This document shows positions 1 to 6,580 of a stretch of DNA of 15,431 nt, piece after piece (position 1 is the stretch's first letter; each line of letters starts with the position of its first letter). Source of the DNA: a candidate division TA06 bacterium. GTDB lineage: Bacteria; Ratteibacteria; UBA8468; MWAK01. The stretch spans positions 1 to 15,431 of the forward strand of contig JAKJFK010000018.1 in assembly GCA_022704925.1 (NCBI GenBank), written 5' to 3'. Both the position numbers and the translations under genes were made by a program. The notes under the pieces are model-generated. The model was not told the origin of the DNA, did not search any database, and saw nothing but the letters and a program-made list of their open reading frames with translations.

Positions 1-472
1 GGCGCTGAGAGACGATCGCCTGCATGACATCGGCCACGGCCATGATGCGGGATTCGAGGATAATCGCCCGCCCCTTCAATCCCCGCGGATAGCCGGAACC
101 ATCAAGGCGTTCGTGATGCTGCAGGATTATCTTCTGAACCGGCCAGGGGAATTTAACCTCCTTGATGATATCGCACCCCAGCTGGGGGTGGCCCATCACG
201 ATTTCCATCTCGGCCGGGGTCAGCGGGCAGGGCTTGGAAGCGATCTCGACCGGCAAATAAACCTTGCCCAGGTCATGTATGATACCGGCCACCCGCAGAC
301 CGGTCGTGCGTTCGGCCGACAGGTTAAGTTCTTTGGCCAGCCGGCAGGCCAGCCGGGTCACCTGGACCTGGTGGGCCGCGGTAAAAGGATCGTGATATTC
401 AATCGTCGAGGCCAACGCGCAAACGGCCTTTTCCAGCGCCTGTTCCAGACCGCCCGTCTTCATCTTCTTCAT
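1..472 (-). CDS. HD-GYP domain cyclic-di-GMP phosphodiesterase, partial (C-terminal end beyond window)
   Basis: The first 157 residues are visible and match an HD-GYP domain almost from the first residue, with no sensory domain in front. Visible metal and active-site motifs are H66-D67 in HDLGK, H95 in GHPQLG, the H119-H120-E121 triplet in QHHERLDGSGYP, and the G127-Y128-P129 signature. The metal Asp of the closing helix (VADV, D148) is also present. Family knowledge: such proteins hydrolyse cyclic-di-GMP in the cytoplasm, often to control motility or biofilm. The start at 472 is chosen because AGGAGG (complement of 477-482) lies 4 bases upstream; a second ATG at 463 would sit 13 bases away. 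It follows the NAD kinase gene on the same strand after a 111-base gap holding a promoter candidate. The 3' end is missing, so a C-terminal extra domain cannot be excluded. Confidence 0.9.
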   Translation of the reverse strand, partial: MKKMKTGGLEQALEKAVCALASTIEYHDPFTAAHQVQVTRLACRLAKELNLSAERTTGLRVAGIIHDLGKVYLPVEIASKPCPLTPAEMEIVMGHPQLGCDIIKEVKFPWPVQKIILQHHERLDGSGYPRGLKGRAIILESRIMAVADVMQAIVSQR

Positions 473-514
473 GCCGCCTCCTATCACCCGGCCGGGAATT
501 TAATCATACCAATG

Positions 515-543
515 ATTTTACCCTTCAAAAAGGTCTTTTTCAA
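515..543 (-). promoter_or_regulatory. sigma70-like promoter for the HD-GYP gene
   Basis: On the minus strand TTGAAA (538-543) is followed after exactly 17 bases by TAAAAT (515-520). The predicted transcript start is near 508, giving a 5' leader of about 36 bases before the HD-GYP start at 472. This suggests the HD-GYP gene can be transcribed independently of the NAD kinase gene upstream. Confidence 0.5.
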
Positions 544-583
544 GGCCGGGAAAACCAGCCGGGCCGAGCGTTGAAAGAATTGG

Positions 584-1393
584 TCAGGAAAGGCCGGCTC
601 GGGACGGACTTCCGGTTGGAACCAGCACCGTAAGCGGCCATTCGGAGAGGCTTATCTCCAGACGGCTGCCCCGGTTGAACGGATAGGTTCGCCAGGCGTC
701 GAGAACCACGATGCCGCCGGCCTGACGCTGGCTTTCAAAACGGATCCTATCGGCCGGACCAACCTCCCCGTGCAGCAGCCGGGGTCTGAAGAGGCGCCCG
801 GAATATGGTTCCCGGACCAGGAAACGCAATCGGCGCTCCGAGTAATGAAAGGGACGGCCTCCGGAAGAGTGGTACCAGGCCCGGGAACCGGAGCCGGTGA
901 CCACCAGAACTCCGGAACTGCGTTGCGATTCGCGCACGCCCCGGTACTCGATCAGATAGCGCGAGGTGTGGAACTGGTAACGGGCTCCGACGTAGATCTC
1001 GTTCAGGGCCGACGAAGGCAAAGGCTGGCCGTTGAGCTCGGCCCGGGCCCGCTGGCGGGTAATGGTTGCAAATCGGCCGGCCAGAAATTCGTTTAACCGG
1101 TCCAGTTCGTCATCCCGGATGCTGGTCAGGGCCCCTTCGCTGTACTCCGGTTCGGAGTTGATACCGAGTATGGCCGCCCGCTCGACAAAGGCGGCCGCCC
1201 GGATAAAAGCGCCATCTCCGCCGACGGTGATCACCAGGTCAACCCGGTCGAAGTCCCGGCCGCAAAGGCGTTGGGAACGTACCATCCGGTATCGCCGCCC
1301 CTGAAGCCGGCGGCGCACTCCCTCAACAGCCTGGCGGTGACCGGAACTGATTTTTTCGCTGTAAACCACCAGTATGCGCTTGAAGGTCTTCAT
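584..1393 (-). CDS. nadK: NAD kinase (NADK2-like subgroup)
   Basis: This 269-residue protein would phosphorylate NAD+ to NADP+ in the cytoplasm. The order of motifs fits the ATP-NAD kinase family: GGDG at 58-61, LNE at 130-132, the glycine-rich segment TGSGSRAW at 166-173, SSGG at 176-179 and a late VVLDAW near 229-234. Most bacterial enzymes read DG followed by TPTGSTAY at the central motif. Here it is SSG followed by TGSGSRAW, which resembles, from memory, the NADK2 (mitochondrial-type) subgroup. ATG at 1393 has only a weak GGAA ribosome site. A possible -10 element lies unusually close upstream. The gene is divergent from the PEBP-like gene and points toward the HD-GYP gene. The substrate could also be a related nucleotide or diacylglycerol-like compound, but the GGDG and NE motifs favour NAD. 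Confidence 0.75.
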   Translation of the reverse strand: MKTFKRILVVYSEKISSGHRQAVEGVRRRLQGRRYRMVRSQRLCGRDFDRVDLVITVGGDGAFIRAAAFVERAAILGINSEPEYSEGALTSIRDDELDRLNEFLAGRFATITRQRARAELNGQPLPSSALNEIYVGARYQFHTSRYLIEYRGVRESQRSSGVLVVTGSGSRAWYHSSGGRPFHYSERRLRFLVREPYSGRLFRPRLLHGEVGPADRIRFESQRQAGGIVVLDAWRTYPFNRGSRLEISLSEWPLTVLVPTGSPSRAGLS

Positions 1394-1405
1394 CTTTTAT
1401 TCCAT

Positions 1406-1435
1406 AGCATACCACTGCCGCCTCCGGCGAGGCAA
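1406..1435 (-). promoter_or_regulatory. possible extended -10 promoter for nadK
   Basis: On the minus strand TTGCCT (1430-1435) and TATGCT (1406-1411) are 18 bases apart, with TGG directly before the -10 as in extended -10 promoters. Transcription would begin near 1399, only about 6 bases before the nadK ATG, so the message would be nearly leaderless. A small GCCTC/GAGGC hairpin (1420-1433) overlaps the -35. Weak evidence. Confidence 0.25.
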
Positions 1436-1475
1436 AAGCGGGCCAGAGGGTCCGGTCTACCGCCAGGTAAGGCGC

Positions 1476-1504
1476 TTGATTCTGCTTTTCCCGGGGGGTA
1501 AAAT
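1476..1504 (+). promoter_or_regulatory. sigma70-like promoter for the PEBP-like gene
   Basis: TTGATT (1476-1481) and TAAAAT (1499-1504) are separated by 17 bases. The predicted transcript start is near 1511, about 20 bases before the ATG at 1531, and the ribosome site AGGAGG (1520-1525) falls inside this leader. Confidence 0.55.
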
Positions 1505-1530
1505 ATCCGAGGGGCAGCAAGGAGGTCGAA

Positions 1531-2046
1531 ATGAAATACCTGATAAGCGGCATTCTTTTCCTGCTTCTCTTCGCCGGAGACGCCTCGGCCCTTGAAATCA
1601 AAAGCCGGGCCTTTCGTAATGGAACACCCATCCCAACCCGGCACACCGGGGATTCCCTGAACGTCTCCCCTCCCCTGGCCTGGAAAGGCGCGCCGGCCGG
1701 AACCCGCAGCTTCGCGCTGATCTGCGATGACCCGGACGCGCCCGGGCGAATCTTCGTTCACTGGGTGATCTACAATATCCCGGCCGAGAAGTCCGACCTC
1801 GAGGAGGACGTTTCCAAAAAAGAGAGGCTGACCGACGGGACCCTCCAGGGACGGAACGACACGGGCCGGATCGGGTACCTGGGGCCGGCGCCGCCGCCCG
1901 GCAAACCGCATCGTTACTTCTTCAAGCTTTACGCCCTCGATATTCAACTTAAGCTAAAGCCCGGCGCGAAGAAGGCCGGCCTGGAAGAGGCGATGCGCGG
2001 ACACGTCCTGGCCGAGGCGAGCCTCATGGGAACCTATCAGCGCTGA
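1531..2046 (+). CDS. Secreted YbhB/YbcL-type PEBP (Raf kinase inhibitor-like) protein
   Basis: The 171-residue product has a clear N-terminal signal peptide (hydrophobic residues 4-15, likely cleavage after ASA at 20), so it is probably exported to the periplasm. The rest is a phosphatidylethanolamine-binding-protein fold: SPPLAW near 46-51, DDPDAP at 66-71, HWVIYNIP at 77-84, and a GYLGPAPPPG...HRY segment at 115-129 that lines the ligand pocket in the family. Length is normal. The molecular function of bacterial PEBPs is not well settled; small-molecule or anion binding is inferred. AGGAGG lies 5 bases before the ATG and a good promoter precedes it. Two small genes follow closely (20 and 31 bases), so the three may form one transcript. 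Confidence 0.88.
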   Translation: MKYLISGILFLLLFAGDASALEIKSRAFRNGTPIPTRHTGDSLNVSPPLAWKGAPAGTRSFALICDDPDAPGRIFVHWVIYNIPAEKSDLEEDVSKKERLTDGTLQGRNDTGRIGYLGPAPPPGKPHRYFFKLYALDIQLKLKPGAKKAGLEEAMRGHVLAEASLMGTYQR

Positions 2047-2065
2047 AGAATCGGAGGAACCGGAA

Positions 2066-2203
2066 ATGGCCAGGTCGCACTTCACCATGAGGCAGAAGAA
2101 CATCTCCCGGCTGCTGCGGGAAAGGAAGGTCATCCTGCGGGAGAAATTGAAGACTTCCCGGCGGGTCGGAAAAAGAAGCGGGGCCGGAGCGAAATCCGGA
2201 TAA
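2066..2203 (+). CDS. Small basic protein, 45 residues, unknown function
   Basis: A short frame starts with MARSHFTMRQKN and ends at TAA (2201-2203). GGAGG (2053-2057) lies 8 bases before the ATG, a good ribosome site, and the gene begins 20 bases after the PEBP-like stop codon. The product is rich in Arg and Lys throughout, with a probable amphipathic helix around residues 10-30 (SRLLRERKVILREKL). It lacks a signal peptide or membrane segment. It could bind nucleic acid or ribosome, but this is only inferred from charge. I do not recognise a family. Support rests on the ribosome site and position, not on homology. Confidence 0.45.
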   Translation: MARSHFTMRQKNISRLLRERKVILREKLKTSRRVGKRSGAGAKSG

Positions 2204-2234
2204 AAATCCGGCCGCCACGCGCAAGGAGGCAACC

Positions 2235-2447
2235 ATGGACTGGTACGCCCGGAAATTCGAGCGGTTTATGCAGCTGCCCAGGCCCCTGATGATCCTCCAT
2301 GTTTCCAGCAAGACCCTGTTTGGACTGGGAGCCGGGATTCTCTGGGGCATGGCGGCCGGAACGGCCGCGAAAACGCTGGGTTGGTCGATCATCATTCTCT
2401 CGCTCCTGGTTGCCATTCCCAGCAGCTGCCGGATACTCAGGCGGTAA
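2235..2447 (+). CDS. Small inner-membrane protein, 70 residues, unknown function
   Basis: The frame begins MDWYARKFERF and has AAGGAGG (2223-2229) 5 bases before the ATG, an excellent ribosome site. The N-terminal 25 residues are polar to amphipathic. Two hydrophobic segments follow, about 27-44 (rich in Gly and Ala) and 48-63 (SIIILSLLVAIPS), with a short basic tail (CRILRR). This suggests a two-pass membrane hairpin protein. It follows the small basic gene by 31 bases in the same direction and is probably co-transcribed with the PEBP-like gene. No family is recognised. Confidence 0.6.
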   Translation: MDWYARKFERFMQLPRPLMILHVSSKTLFGLGAGILWGMAAGTAAKTLGWSIIILSLLVAIPSSCRILRR

Positions 2448-2494
2448 AAGGCCCGATCGCAAACGCGGGCTTCAGCCGGGTGCCAGCCGGGACC

Positions 2495-2512
2495 CGGAAT
2501 CCGGCGATTCCG
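2495..2512 (+). other. inverted repeat after the small membrane gene
   Basis: CGGAATC (2495-2501) and GATTCCG (2506-2512) form a perfect 7-base stem with a 4-base loop, 47 bases after the stop at 2447. No T-run follows, so it is not a standard intrinsic terminator. It may be a weak pause site, a processing stem, or chance in GC-rich DNA. Confidence 0.25.
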
Positions 2513-2532
2513 CGCCGGCCAGCGGATGGAAC

Positions 2533-2562
2533 TTGACCCGTGAAGTCCACGGCGGCTAACAT
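2533..2562 (+). promoter_or_regulatory. possible promoter for the ABC exporter operon
   Basis: TTGACC (2533-2538) and TAACAT (2557-2562) are 18 bases apart; the -10 matches the consensus at four of six positions. A start near 2569 would give a leader of about 205 bases before the ABC gene, beginning just upstream of the strong hairpins at 2593-2715. Confidence 0.3.
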
Positions 2563-2592
2563 TTAACTTTAACGGATGTCACCCGGTCGGCC

Positions 2593-2715
2593 CGGACCGG
2601 AGGCCTCTTTATCGAGAGGCAAGGTCCGAGGTCTCCCGCGAAGACAATCAGGCGCGGCTGGAAAACCAAGCCTCCCGGCCGCAGACAATCAGCCCCGGAA
2701 AGAATTCCCCGGGGC
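2593..2715 (+). promoter_or_regulatory. candidate structured RNA leader upstream of the ABC exporter
   Basis: This is the main content of the gene-free stretch 2448-2774. Hairpin A pairs CGGACC (2593-2598) with GGTCCG (2623-2628) and, inside it, GCCTCT (2603-2608) with AGAGGC (2615-2620) around a 6-base loop. Hairpin B pairs CCGCG (2636-2640) with CGCGG (2653-2657). Hairpin C pairs GCCCCGG (2692-2698) with CCGGGGC (2709-2715). The 10-mer AGACAATCAG occurs in the loop of B (2642-2651) and again just before C (2683-2692). It ends 59 bases before the ABC start codon. It could be a riboswitch-like or attenuating leader. It matches no riboswitch class I can recognise, and GC-rich DNA forms hairpins easily. 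Confidence 0.35.
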
Positions 2716-2774
2716 GCCCAGACCCCTCTCTTTCAAGCATTCCGTCGGAGGCCGTTCAACCAGGAAAATTGCAG

Positions 2775-3581
2775 ATGACGCCGGATACGATCATAACCGT
2801 GCAGGGTCTTACCAAGCGGTTCAAAAATCTCACCGCCGTAAACGCCGTCTCCTTCAATATCCGGCCCGGGGAAATCTTCGCCTTTCTCGGCCCGAACGGC
2901 GCCGGCAAAACTACCACCATCAAGATGTTGATCACCCTGCTGGCGCCCACCAGCGGCGACGCCTTCATCGGCGGCCACAGCATAACCCGCCAGCCGGCCC
3001 GGGTTCGGGAAATCATCGGATACGTGCCGCAGATGATCTCGGTTGACGGAGCCCTCACCAGCCGGGAAAACCTAGTCTTGATGTCCCGGCTCTACGATGT
3101 TCCCCGGTGCGAACGGAAGGAACGCGTTGAAGAGATGCTCGCCTTTCTGAAACTGGAGAAATACGCTGATTCGCTGGTCAGGACGCTCTCCGGCGGCATG
3201 ATCCGGAAACTGGAAGTCGGGCAGGCCATGCTTCACCACCCTCACCTGCTCTTTCTCGACGAACCGACCACCGGCCTCGATCCGGTCGCCAAGCGGAATG
3301 TCTGGGAACACCTTCTCGAACTCCGCAACACCTTAGGCACGACCATCTTCTTCTCCACTCACAACATGGAAGAAGCCGAGGACGTCTGCGACCGGGTCGC
3401 GATCATGAACCTCGGCCGGATTGCCGCCATCGGTACGGTGCCCGGGTTGAAGAAAGAGACCGGCAAGGCCGGCGCCACCCTGGAAGACGCTTTCATCTTT
3501 TTTACCGGCAACCGCCTCCAGGAAGGAGGCAACTTCCGTGACATACGCCGGACGCGGCAAACGCAAAGAAGACTGGGGTGA
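2775..3581 (+). CDS. ABC-2 exporter ATP-binding subunit (DrrA/CcmA-like)
   Basis: The 268-residue ATPase would power an ABC-2 exporter with the permease encoded next. Visible motifs: Walker A GPNGAGKTT at 39-47, Q-loop Q86, ABC signature LSGGM at 138-142, Walker B LLFLDEP at 158-164, D-loop GLDP at 167-170 and the switch His in STHNMEEAE (H196). All catalytic residues are intact. ATG at 2775 is chosen because AGGA (2762-2765) lies 9 bases upstream; a TTG at 2769 is too close to it. The C terminus past about 240 is basic and overlaps the permease start by 44 bases, so translation is probably coupled. The substrate is unknown; relatives export drugs, polysaccharides, lipids or sodium. A structured leader candidate lies upstream. 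Confidence 0.92.
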   Translation: MTPDTIITVQGLTKRFKNLTAVNAVSFNIRPGEIFAFLGPNGAGKTTTIKMLITLLAPTSGDAFIGGHSITRQPARVREIIGYVPQMISVDGALTSRENLVLMSRLYDVPRCERKERVEEMLAFLKLEKYADSLVRTLSGGMIRKLEVGQAMLHHPHLLFLDEPTTGLDPVAKRNVWEHLLELRNTLGTTIFFSTHNMEEAEDVCDRVAIMNLGRIAAIGTVPGLKKETGKAGATLEDAFIFFTGNRLQEGGNFRDIRRTRQTQRRLG

Positions 3582-4362
3582 GTTCATGATAAACAGCATC
3601 CTGCAGATTCTCGGCCGGACCTTCGTGATGGCCGAGATGGAGACCCGCAAGATCATCCACGACCCGACTGAACTCATCACCCGGGCCGTCCAGCCGATTC
3701 TCTGGATAGGCATCTTCGGCCAGGCGCTGAGCCGGATCCGGGCCATCCCGACCCAGGGCTTCACCTACCTGCAGTTCATCACCCCCGGCATCCTTACCCA
3801 GTCGGTGACCTTCGTCGCCATCTTCTATGGCCTTTCCATCATCTGGGAAAGGGACATGGGACTGCTTCAGAAGATCCTGGTCACCCCGACGCCCCGGCTC
3901 GCCCTGGTCTGGGGCAAGATGCTCTCGGCCGGCATCCGCGGATTGACCCAGGCGGTCATCATCCTGCTCTTCGCCCTCGTTCTGCGGATCCAGCTCCGGG
4001 TTTCGCCGGCTTCGATCCTCGGAGTCGTCGTCATCACGATACTCGGCGCCGGCTTCTTCAGCAGCCTTTCGATGATCATCGCCTCGATCGTAAAAACCCG
4101 CGAACGCTTCATGGGAATCGGGCAGATTATCACCCTGCCGCTTTTCTTCGCCTCCAACGCCATCTACCCGATCTCGATCATGCCCGGGTGGCTGCAAAGA
4201 ATCGCCAACCTGAACCCGCTCAGCTACATGGTGAGCGGCCTCCGCGCCCTCCTGGTCACCGGGGACCTCTCGCGGCTTCCCCTGGACCTCGTCGTCCTGG
4301 CCACGGCCACGATTCTCATCTCCTTCCTGGGCGCCTACATGTATCCCAAGGTGGTTATCTGA
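3538..4362 (+). CDS. ABC-2 type transporter permease (DrrB-like)
   Basis: The 274-residue membrane protein has the ABC-2 permease layout. A cytoplasmic N terminus precedes about six hydrophobic segments, roughly at 48-64, 80-102, 128-150, 157-182, 194-214 and 249-268. The amphipathic stretch WERDMGLLQKILVTPTPR (103-120) and the NPLSYMVSGLRALL segment (226-239) are typical of the family. The start is GTG at 3538, chosen because AGGAGG (3524-3529) lies 8 bases upstream; an internal ATG at 3586 would remove 16 residues and has a poorer ribosome site. It overlaps the ATPase gene by 44 bases, so the two subunits are surely a pair. No third component or accessory gene is adjacent, as expected for simple two-gene exporters. 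The exported substrate cannot be inferred. Confidence 0.92.
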   Translation: MTYAGRGKRKEDWGEFMINSILQILGRTFVMAEMETRKIIHDPTELITRAVQPILWIGIFGQALSRIRAIPTQGFTYLQFITPGILTQSVTFVAIFYGLSIIWERDMGLLQKILVTPTPRLALVWGKMLSAGIRGLTQAVIILLFALVLRIQLRVSPASILGVVVITILGAGFFSSLSMIIASIVKTRERFMGIGQIITLPLFFASNAIYPISIMPGWLQRIANLNPLSYMVSGLRALLVTGDLSRLPLDLVVLATATILISFLGAYMYPKVVI

Positions 4363-4417
4363 GTCGGGCCAGAAAAGAGCCCGCCGGAAATTCCGCCGGC
4401 CGGAATTACGATTAACC

Positions 4418-4446
4418 TTGACCGCTCGCCCGCCGCAGGGTAAAAT
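4418..4446 (+). promoter_or_regulatory. sigma70-like promoter for the SGNH hydrolase gene
   Basis: TTGACC (4418-4423) and TAAAAT (4441-4446) are exactly 17 bases apart. The predicted transcript start is near 4453, about 43 bases before the TTG start codon at 4496. It probably also serves the ferredoxin-like and flavoredoxin genes downstream. Confidence 0.6.
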
Positions 4447-4495
4447 TACAGGCTGATTTTCAACCGGAAGACGGCCCGATCCGAAGGAGGTTACC

Positions 4496-5671
4496 TTGAG
4501 GCACCGACTGGCGGTTAGCTCTCTTATCCTGCTGCTTTTTTCCGGCGTCGCCGCCGGTGAGAACCGGCCTTTTCTTTTAGCCCAATCGGAAACGAAAATG
4601 GACATCGTGAAACTCGACAGCAACATGGCGGTCAAGGAACCGGGCAAGGATCTTCTCTGGTATGACGCCGCCCGGCTTACCATCGAAGGCAGGGGCTGGC
4701 CGGAGACCGAAGCCACTTACAGCCGCCTTCCGGCCCGGGCCAAAGGCGTGGTCCGGGAACAGATCTGGTCGCTGGGAAAGTGTTCGTCCGGCCTCAGCAT
4801 CCATTTTTCGAGCAACACCCCGTCCCTGGCGGTGCGCTGGGATGGCAACCGGGCCATGACCCACATGCCGGCCACCGGCGTCAGCGGCGTCGACCTTTAC
4901 GTCCGGCACGAGGGAAAGTGGAGGTGGCTGGCGGTCGGCAAACCCCAGAAGGATGTCAACCAGCTCCAGCTCTTTTCGGACATCGGCAGCGAGGAGCGGG
5001 AGTATATTCTCTACCTGCCCCTTTACAACCCGGTCAACAAGGTCGAACTGGGCCTGCCCGCCTCCTTCGAGCTTAAGGCGAAGCCGCCGAGCCGGAAGAA
5101 ACCGGTCGTCTTCTACGGCACCTCGATCACCCAGGGCGGCTGTGCCTCGAGGCCGGGCATGTGCTACACGGCCATCCTGGGCCGCTGGCTGGAGTATCCG
5201 ACCATCAACCTCGGCTTCTCCGGGAACGGCATCATGGAAGCGGAGGTCATTGACCTTCTCTGCGAGCTGGACCCGTCGGTCTACGTGCTGGACAACATGC
5301 CCAACATGCAGGAGGACGGCATCAGGGAGCGGGAGGAGGCGGCCATCCGGAAGCTGAAGCGGGCCCGGCCCGGGACTCCGATCGTACTGATTGACAGCAT
5401 GCTTTACTGCGACGCCTTTCTCAAGAAGTCCCGGCGCGACCGCTGCGTCTCCTCCAACCGGGCCCAGTACGCCATTTACGAAAAACTGCTGAAGGAGGGC
5501 CTGACCGGCCTTTACTATATCAAGGACGACGGTCTGATCGGAAGCGACGGCGAGGCTACGGTCGACGGCACCCACTTCACCGACCTGGGCTACCTGCGCT
5601 TCTCGGAGAAGCTTTTCCCGGTCCTCAGGCAGATCCTGGACGGCCAGGGAAATACCCGCCCGATCAAGTAA
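4496..5671 (+). CDS. Secreted SGNH/GDSL-type hydrolase with N-terminal GxDLY domain
   Basis: The 391-residue product has a signal peptide (hydrophobic 5-17, cleavage likely near VAA at 18-20) and is probably periplasmic or secreted. Residues about 50-195 resemble the GxDLY domain (GVDLY at 131-135, WRWLAVGKP at 143-150). Residues about 202-385 form a GDSL_3-type SGNH hydrolase: nucleophile Ser210 in YGTSITQGG, GFSGNG at 240-245, LDNMPN at 265-270, and the Asp357/His360 pair in VDGTHFTDLGY. Relatives act as esterases on acylated sugars or other esters; the substrate here is unknown. TTG at 4496 is chosen because AAGGAGG (4484-4490) lies 5 bases upstream and because the next ATG (4598) would remove the signal peptide. 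The ferredoxin-like gene follows after 29 bases. Confidence 0.88.
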   Translation: MRHRLAVSSLILLLFSGVAAGENRPFLLAQSETKMDIVKLDSNMAVKEPGKDLLWYDAARLTIEGRGWPETEATYSRLPARAKGVVREQIWSLGKCSSGLSIHFSSNTPSLAVRWDGNRAMTHMPATGVSGVDLYVRHEGKWRWLAVGKPQKDVNQLQLFSDIGSEEREYILYLPLYNPVNKVELGLPASFELKAKPPSRKKPVVFYGTSITQGGCASRPGMCYTAILGRWLEYPTINLGFSGNGIMEAEVIDLLCELDPSVYVLDNMPNMQEDGIREREEAAIRKLKRARPGTPIVLIDSMLYCDAFLKKSRRDRCVSSNRAQYAIYEKLLKEGLTGLYYIKDDGLIGSDGEATVDGTHFTDLGYLRFSEKLFPVLRQILDGQGNTRPIK

Positions 5672-5700
5672 AAACGTCTCCTAAAAAACGGGCCTTGAAA

Positions 5701-6525
5701 ATGGCTAAGAGAAAGGTCATCCGGATCGACGATAAGAAGTGTACCGGCTGCGGCCTCTGCATACCCAATTGCGCGGAGGGCGCTCTGCGGATCATCGACG
5801 GCAAGGCGCGGCTTGTCAGCGATCTCTTCTGCGACGGGCTGGGCGCCTGCCTGGGCCACTGCCCGGAGGGAGCGATCTCCATCGAGGAGCGGGAGGCCGA
5901 GGCATACGACGAAAAGCGCGTGATGGAACACGTCGTCAGCCAGGGCGAGAACGTAATCAGGGCCCACCTGGAACACCTCGAGGCGCACGGCCAGGACGAT
6001 TTCCTGGAGCAGGCCCGGGAGTTCCTGCGGGAAAAAGGAATCCGCCTCTCCGGGCCGGCCGGGAAACGGAGCGGGCCGCCTCCGTCCGGTTGTCCCGGGA
6101 TGCGGACGCTCGATCTCGGGAAGAAGGCCGGCCGGAAGATTTCCGCCCGGGGCGCGGAATCACGATTAAGCAACTGGCCGGTCCAGTTGATGCTGGTGCC
6201 GCCCTCGGCCCCTTTCCTCAAGGGAGCCGACCTGCTCGTCGCCGCCGACTGCGTACCGTTCGCCTGCGCGGATTTTCATGACGAATACCTGGCCGGACGG
6301 GTCCTGCTGGTCGGCTGTCCGAAGCTCGACGACCGCGATTTTTACCGGGAAAAACTCACCCTGATATTCAAGGAGAACCGGATTGCCTCGGTAACCTGCC
6401 TGCACATGGAAGTTCCCTGTTGTTCCGGCCTGGTCAGGCTCATTGAGGAGGCCATTTCCGCCTCCGGGCAGGCGATCCCGTTCCGGGAGATCACCATCGG
6501 AATCAAGGGCGGCCGCCCTGTCTGA
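5701..6525 (+). CDS. Ferredoxin-domain protein with cysteine-rich C-terminal domain
   Basis: The 274-residue soluble protein starts with a ferredoxin-like domain. C14, C17, C20 and C24 are in [11 protein letters not shown] and can hold one 4Fe-4S cluster. C44, C50 and C54 ([12 protein letters not shown]) give only three ligands for a second. A helical linker of about 60-115 leads to a C-terminal domain of about 155-274 with further cysteines: C184, C189, C206 in GCPKLDD, C233, and the C240-C241 pair in [10 protein letters not shown] recognise this arrangement from genes common in anaerobes, but the reaction is not known to me; electron transfer or redox sensing is inferred. ATG at 5701 is preferred over a TTG two codons upstream; both have weak ribosome sites. 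The flavoredoxin gene lies 55 bases downstream, suggesting a flavin and iron-sulfur electron-transfer pair. Confidence 0.82.
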   Translation: MAKRKVIRIDDKKCTGCGLCIPNCAEGALRIIDGKARLVSDLFCDGLGACLGHCPEGAISIEEREAEAYDEKRVMEHVVSQGENVIRAHLEHLEAHGQDDFLEQAREFLREKGIRLSGPAGKRSGPPPSGCPGMRTLDLGKKAGRKISARGAESRLSNWPVQLMLVPPSAPFLKGADLLVAADCVPFACADFHDEYLAGRVLLVGCPKLDDRDFYREKLTLIFKENRIASVTCLHMEVPCCSGLVRLIEEAISASGQAIPFREITIGIKGGRPV

Positions 6526-6580
6526 CCGGGACCCGCTCCCGTCGCGCCGTTCGATTTTACAACCGCCAGCGGAGGCCGAC

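Noticed and set aside
113-574. Long open frame on the plus strand at the start of the window.
   Set aside because: It is antisense to the HD-GYP domain, whose motifs are all in the opposite strand; GC-rich DNA gives many such shadow frames.
584-1393. NAD kinase lacks the usual DG...TPTGSTAY motif and might be a degenerate enzyme.
   Set aside because: SSG followed by TGxGSxAW resembles, as I recall, the NADK2-like subgroup, and GGDG and NE are intact, so this is subgroup variation rather than decay.
2448-2774. A tRNA or known riboswitch in the gene-free stretch.
   Set aside because: No cloverleaf arms with a T-loop or anticodon could be built, and the conserved cores of the cobalamin and guanidine riboswitches were not seen.
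2576-3046. Plus-strand open frame covering the exporter leader and the start of the ABC gene.
   Set aside because: Low-complexity Arg/Pro/Gly-rich product, no ribosome site, and it runs out of frame through the ABC ATPase gene.
4376-4402. Possible terminator hairpin (GCCGG/CCGGC) after the exporter operon.
   Set aside because: No T-run follows and short CCGG stems are everywhere in this DNA.
3502-4716. 404-residue minus-strand open frame opposite the exporter permease.
   Set aside because: Composition is Asp/Gly/Glu/Arg-rich without motifs, and it lies antisense to a clear membrane protein.
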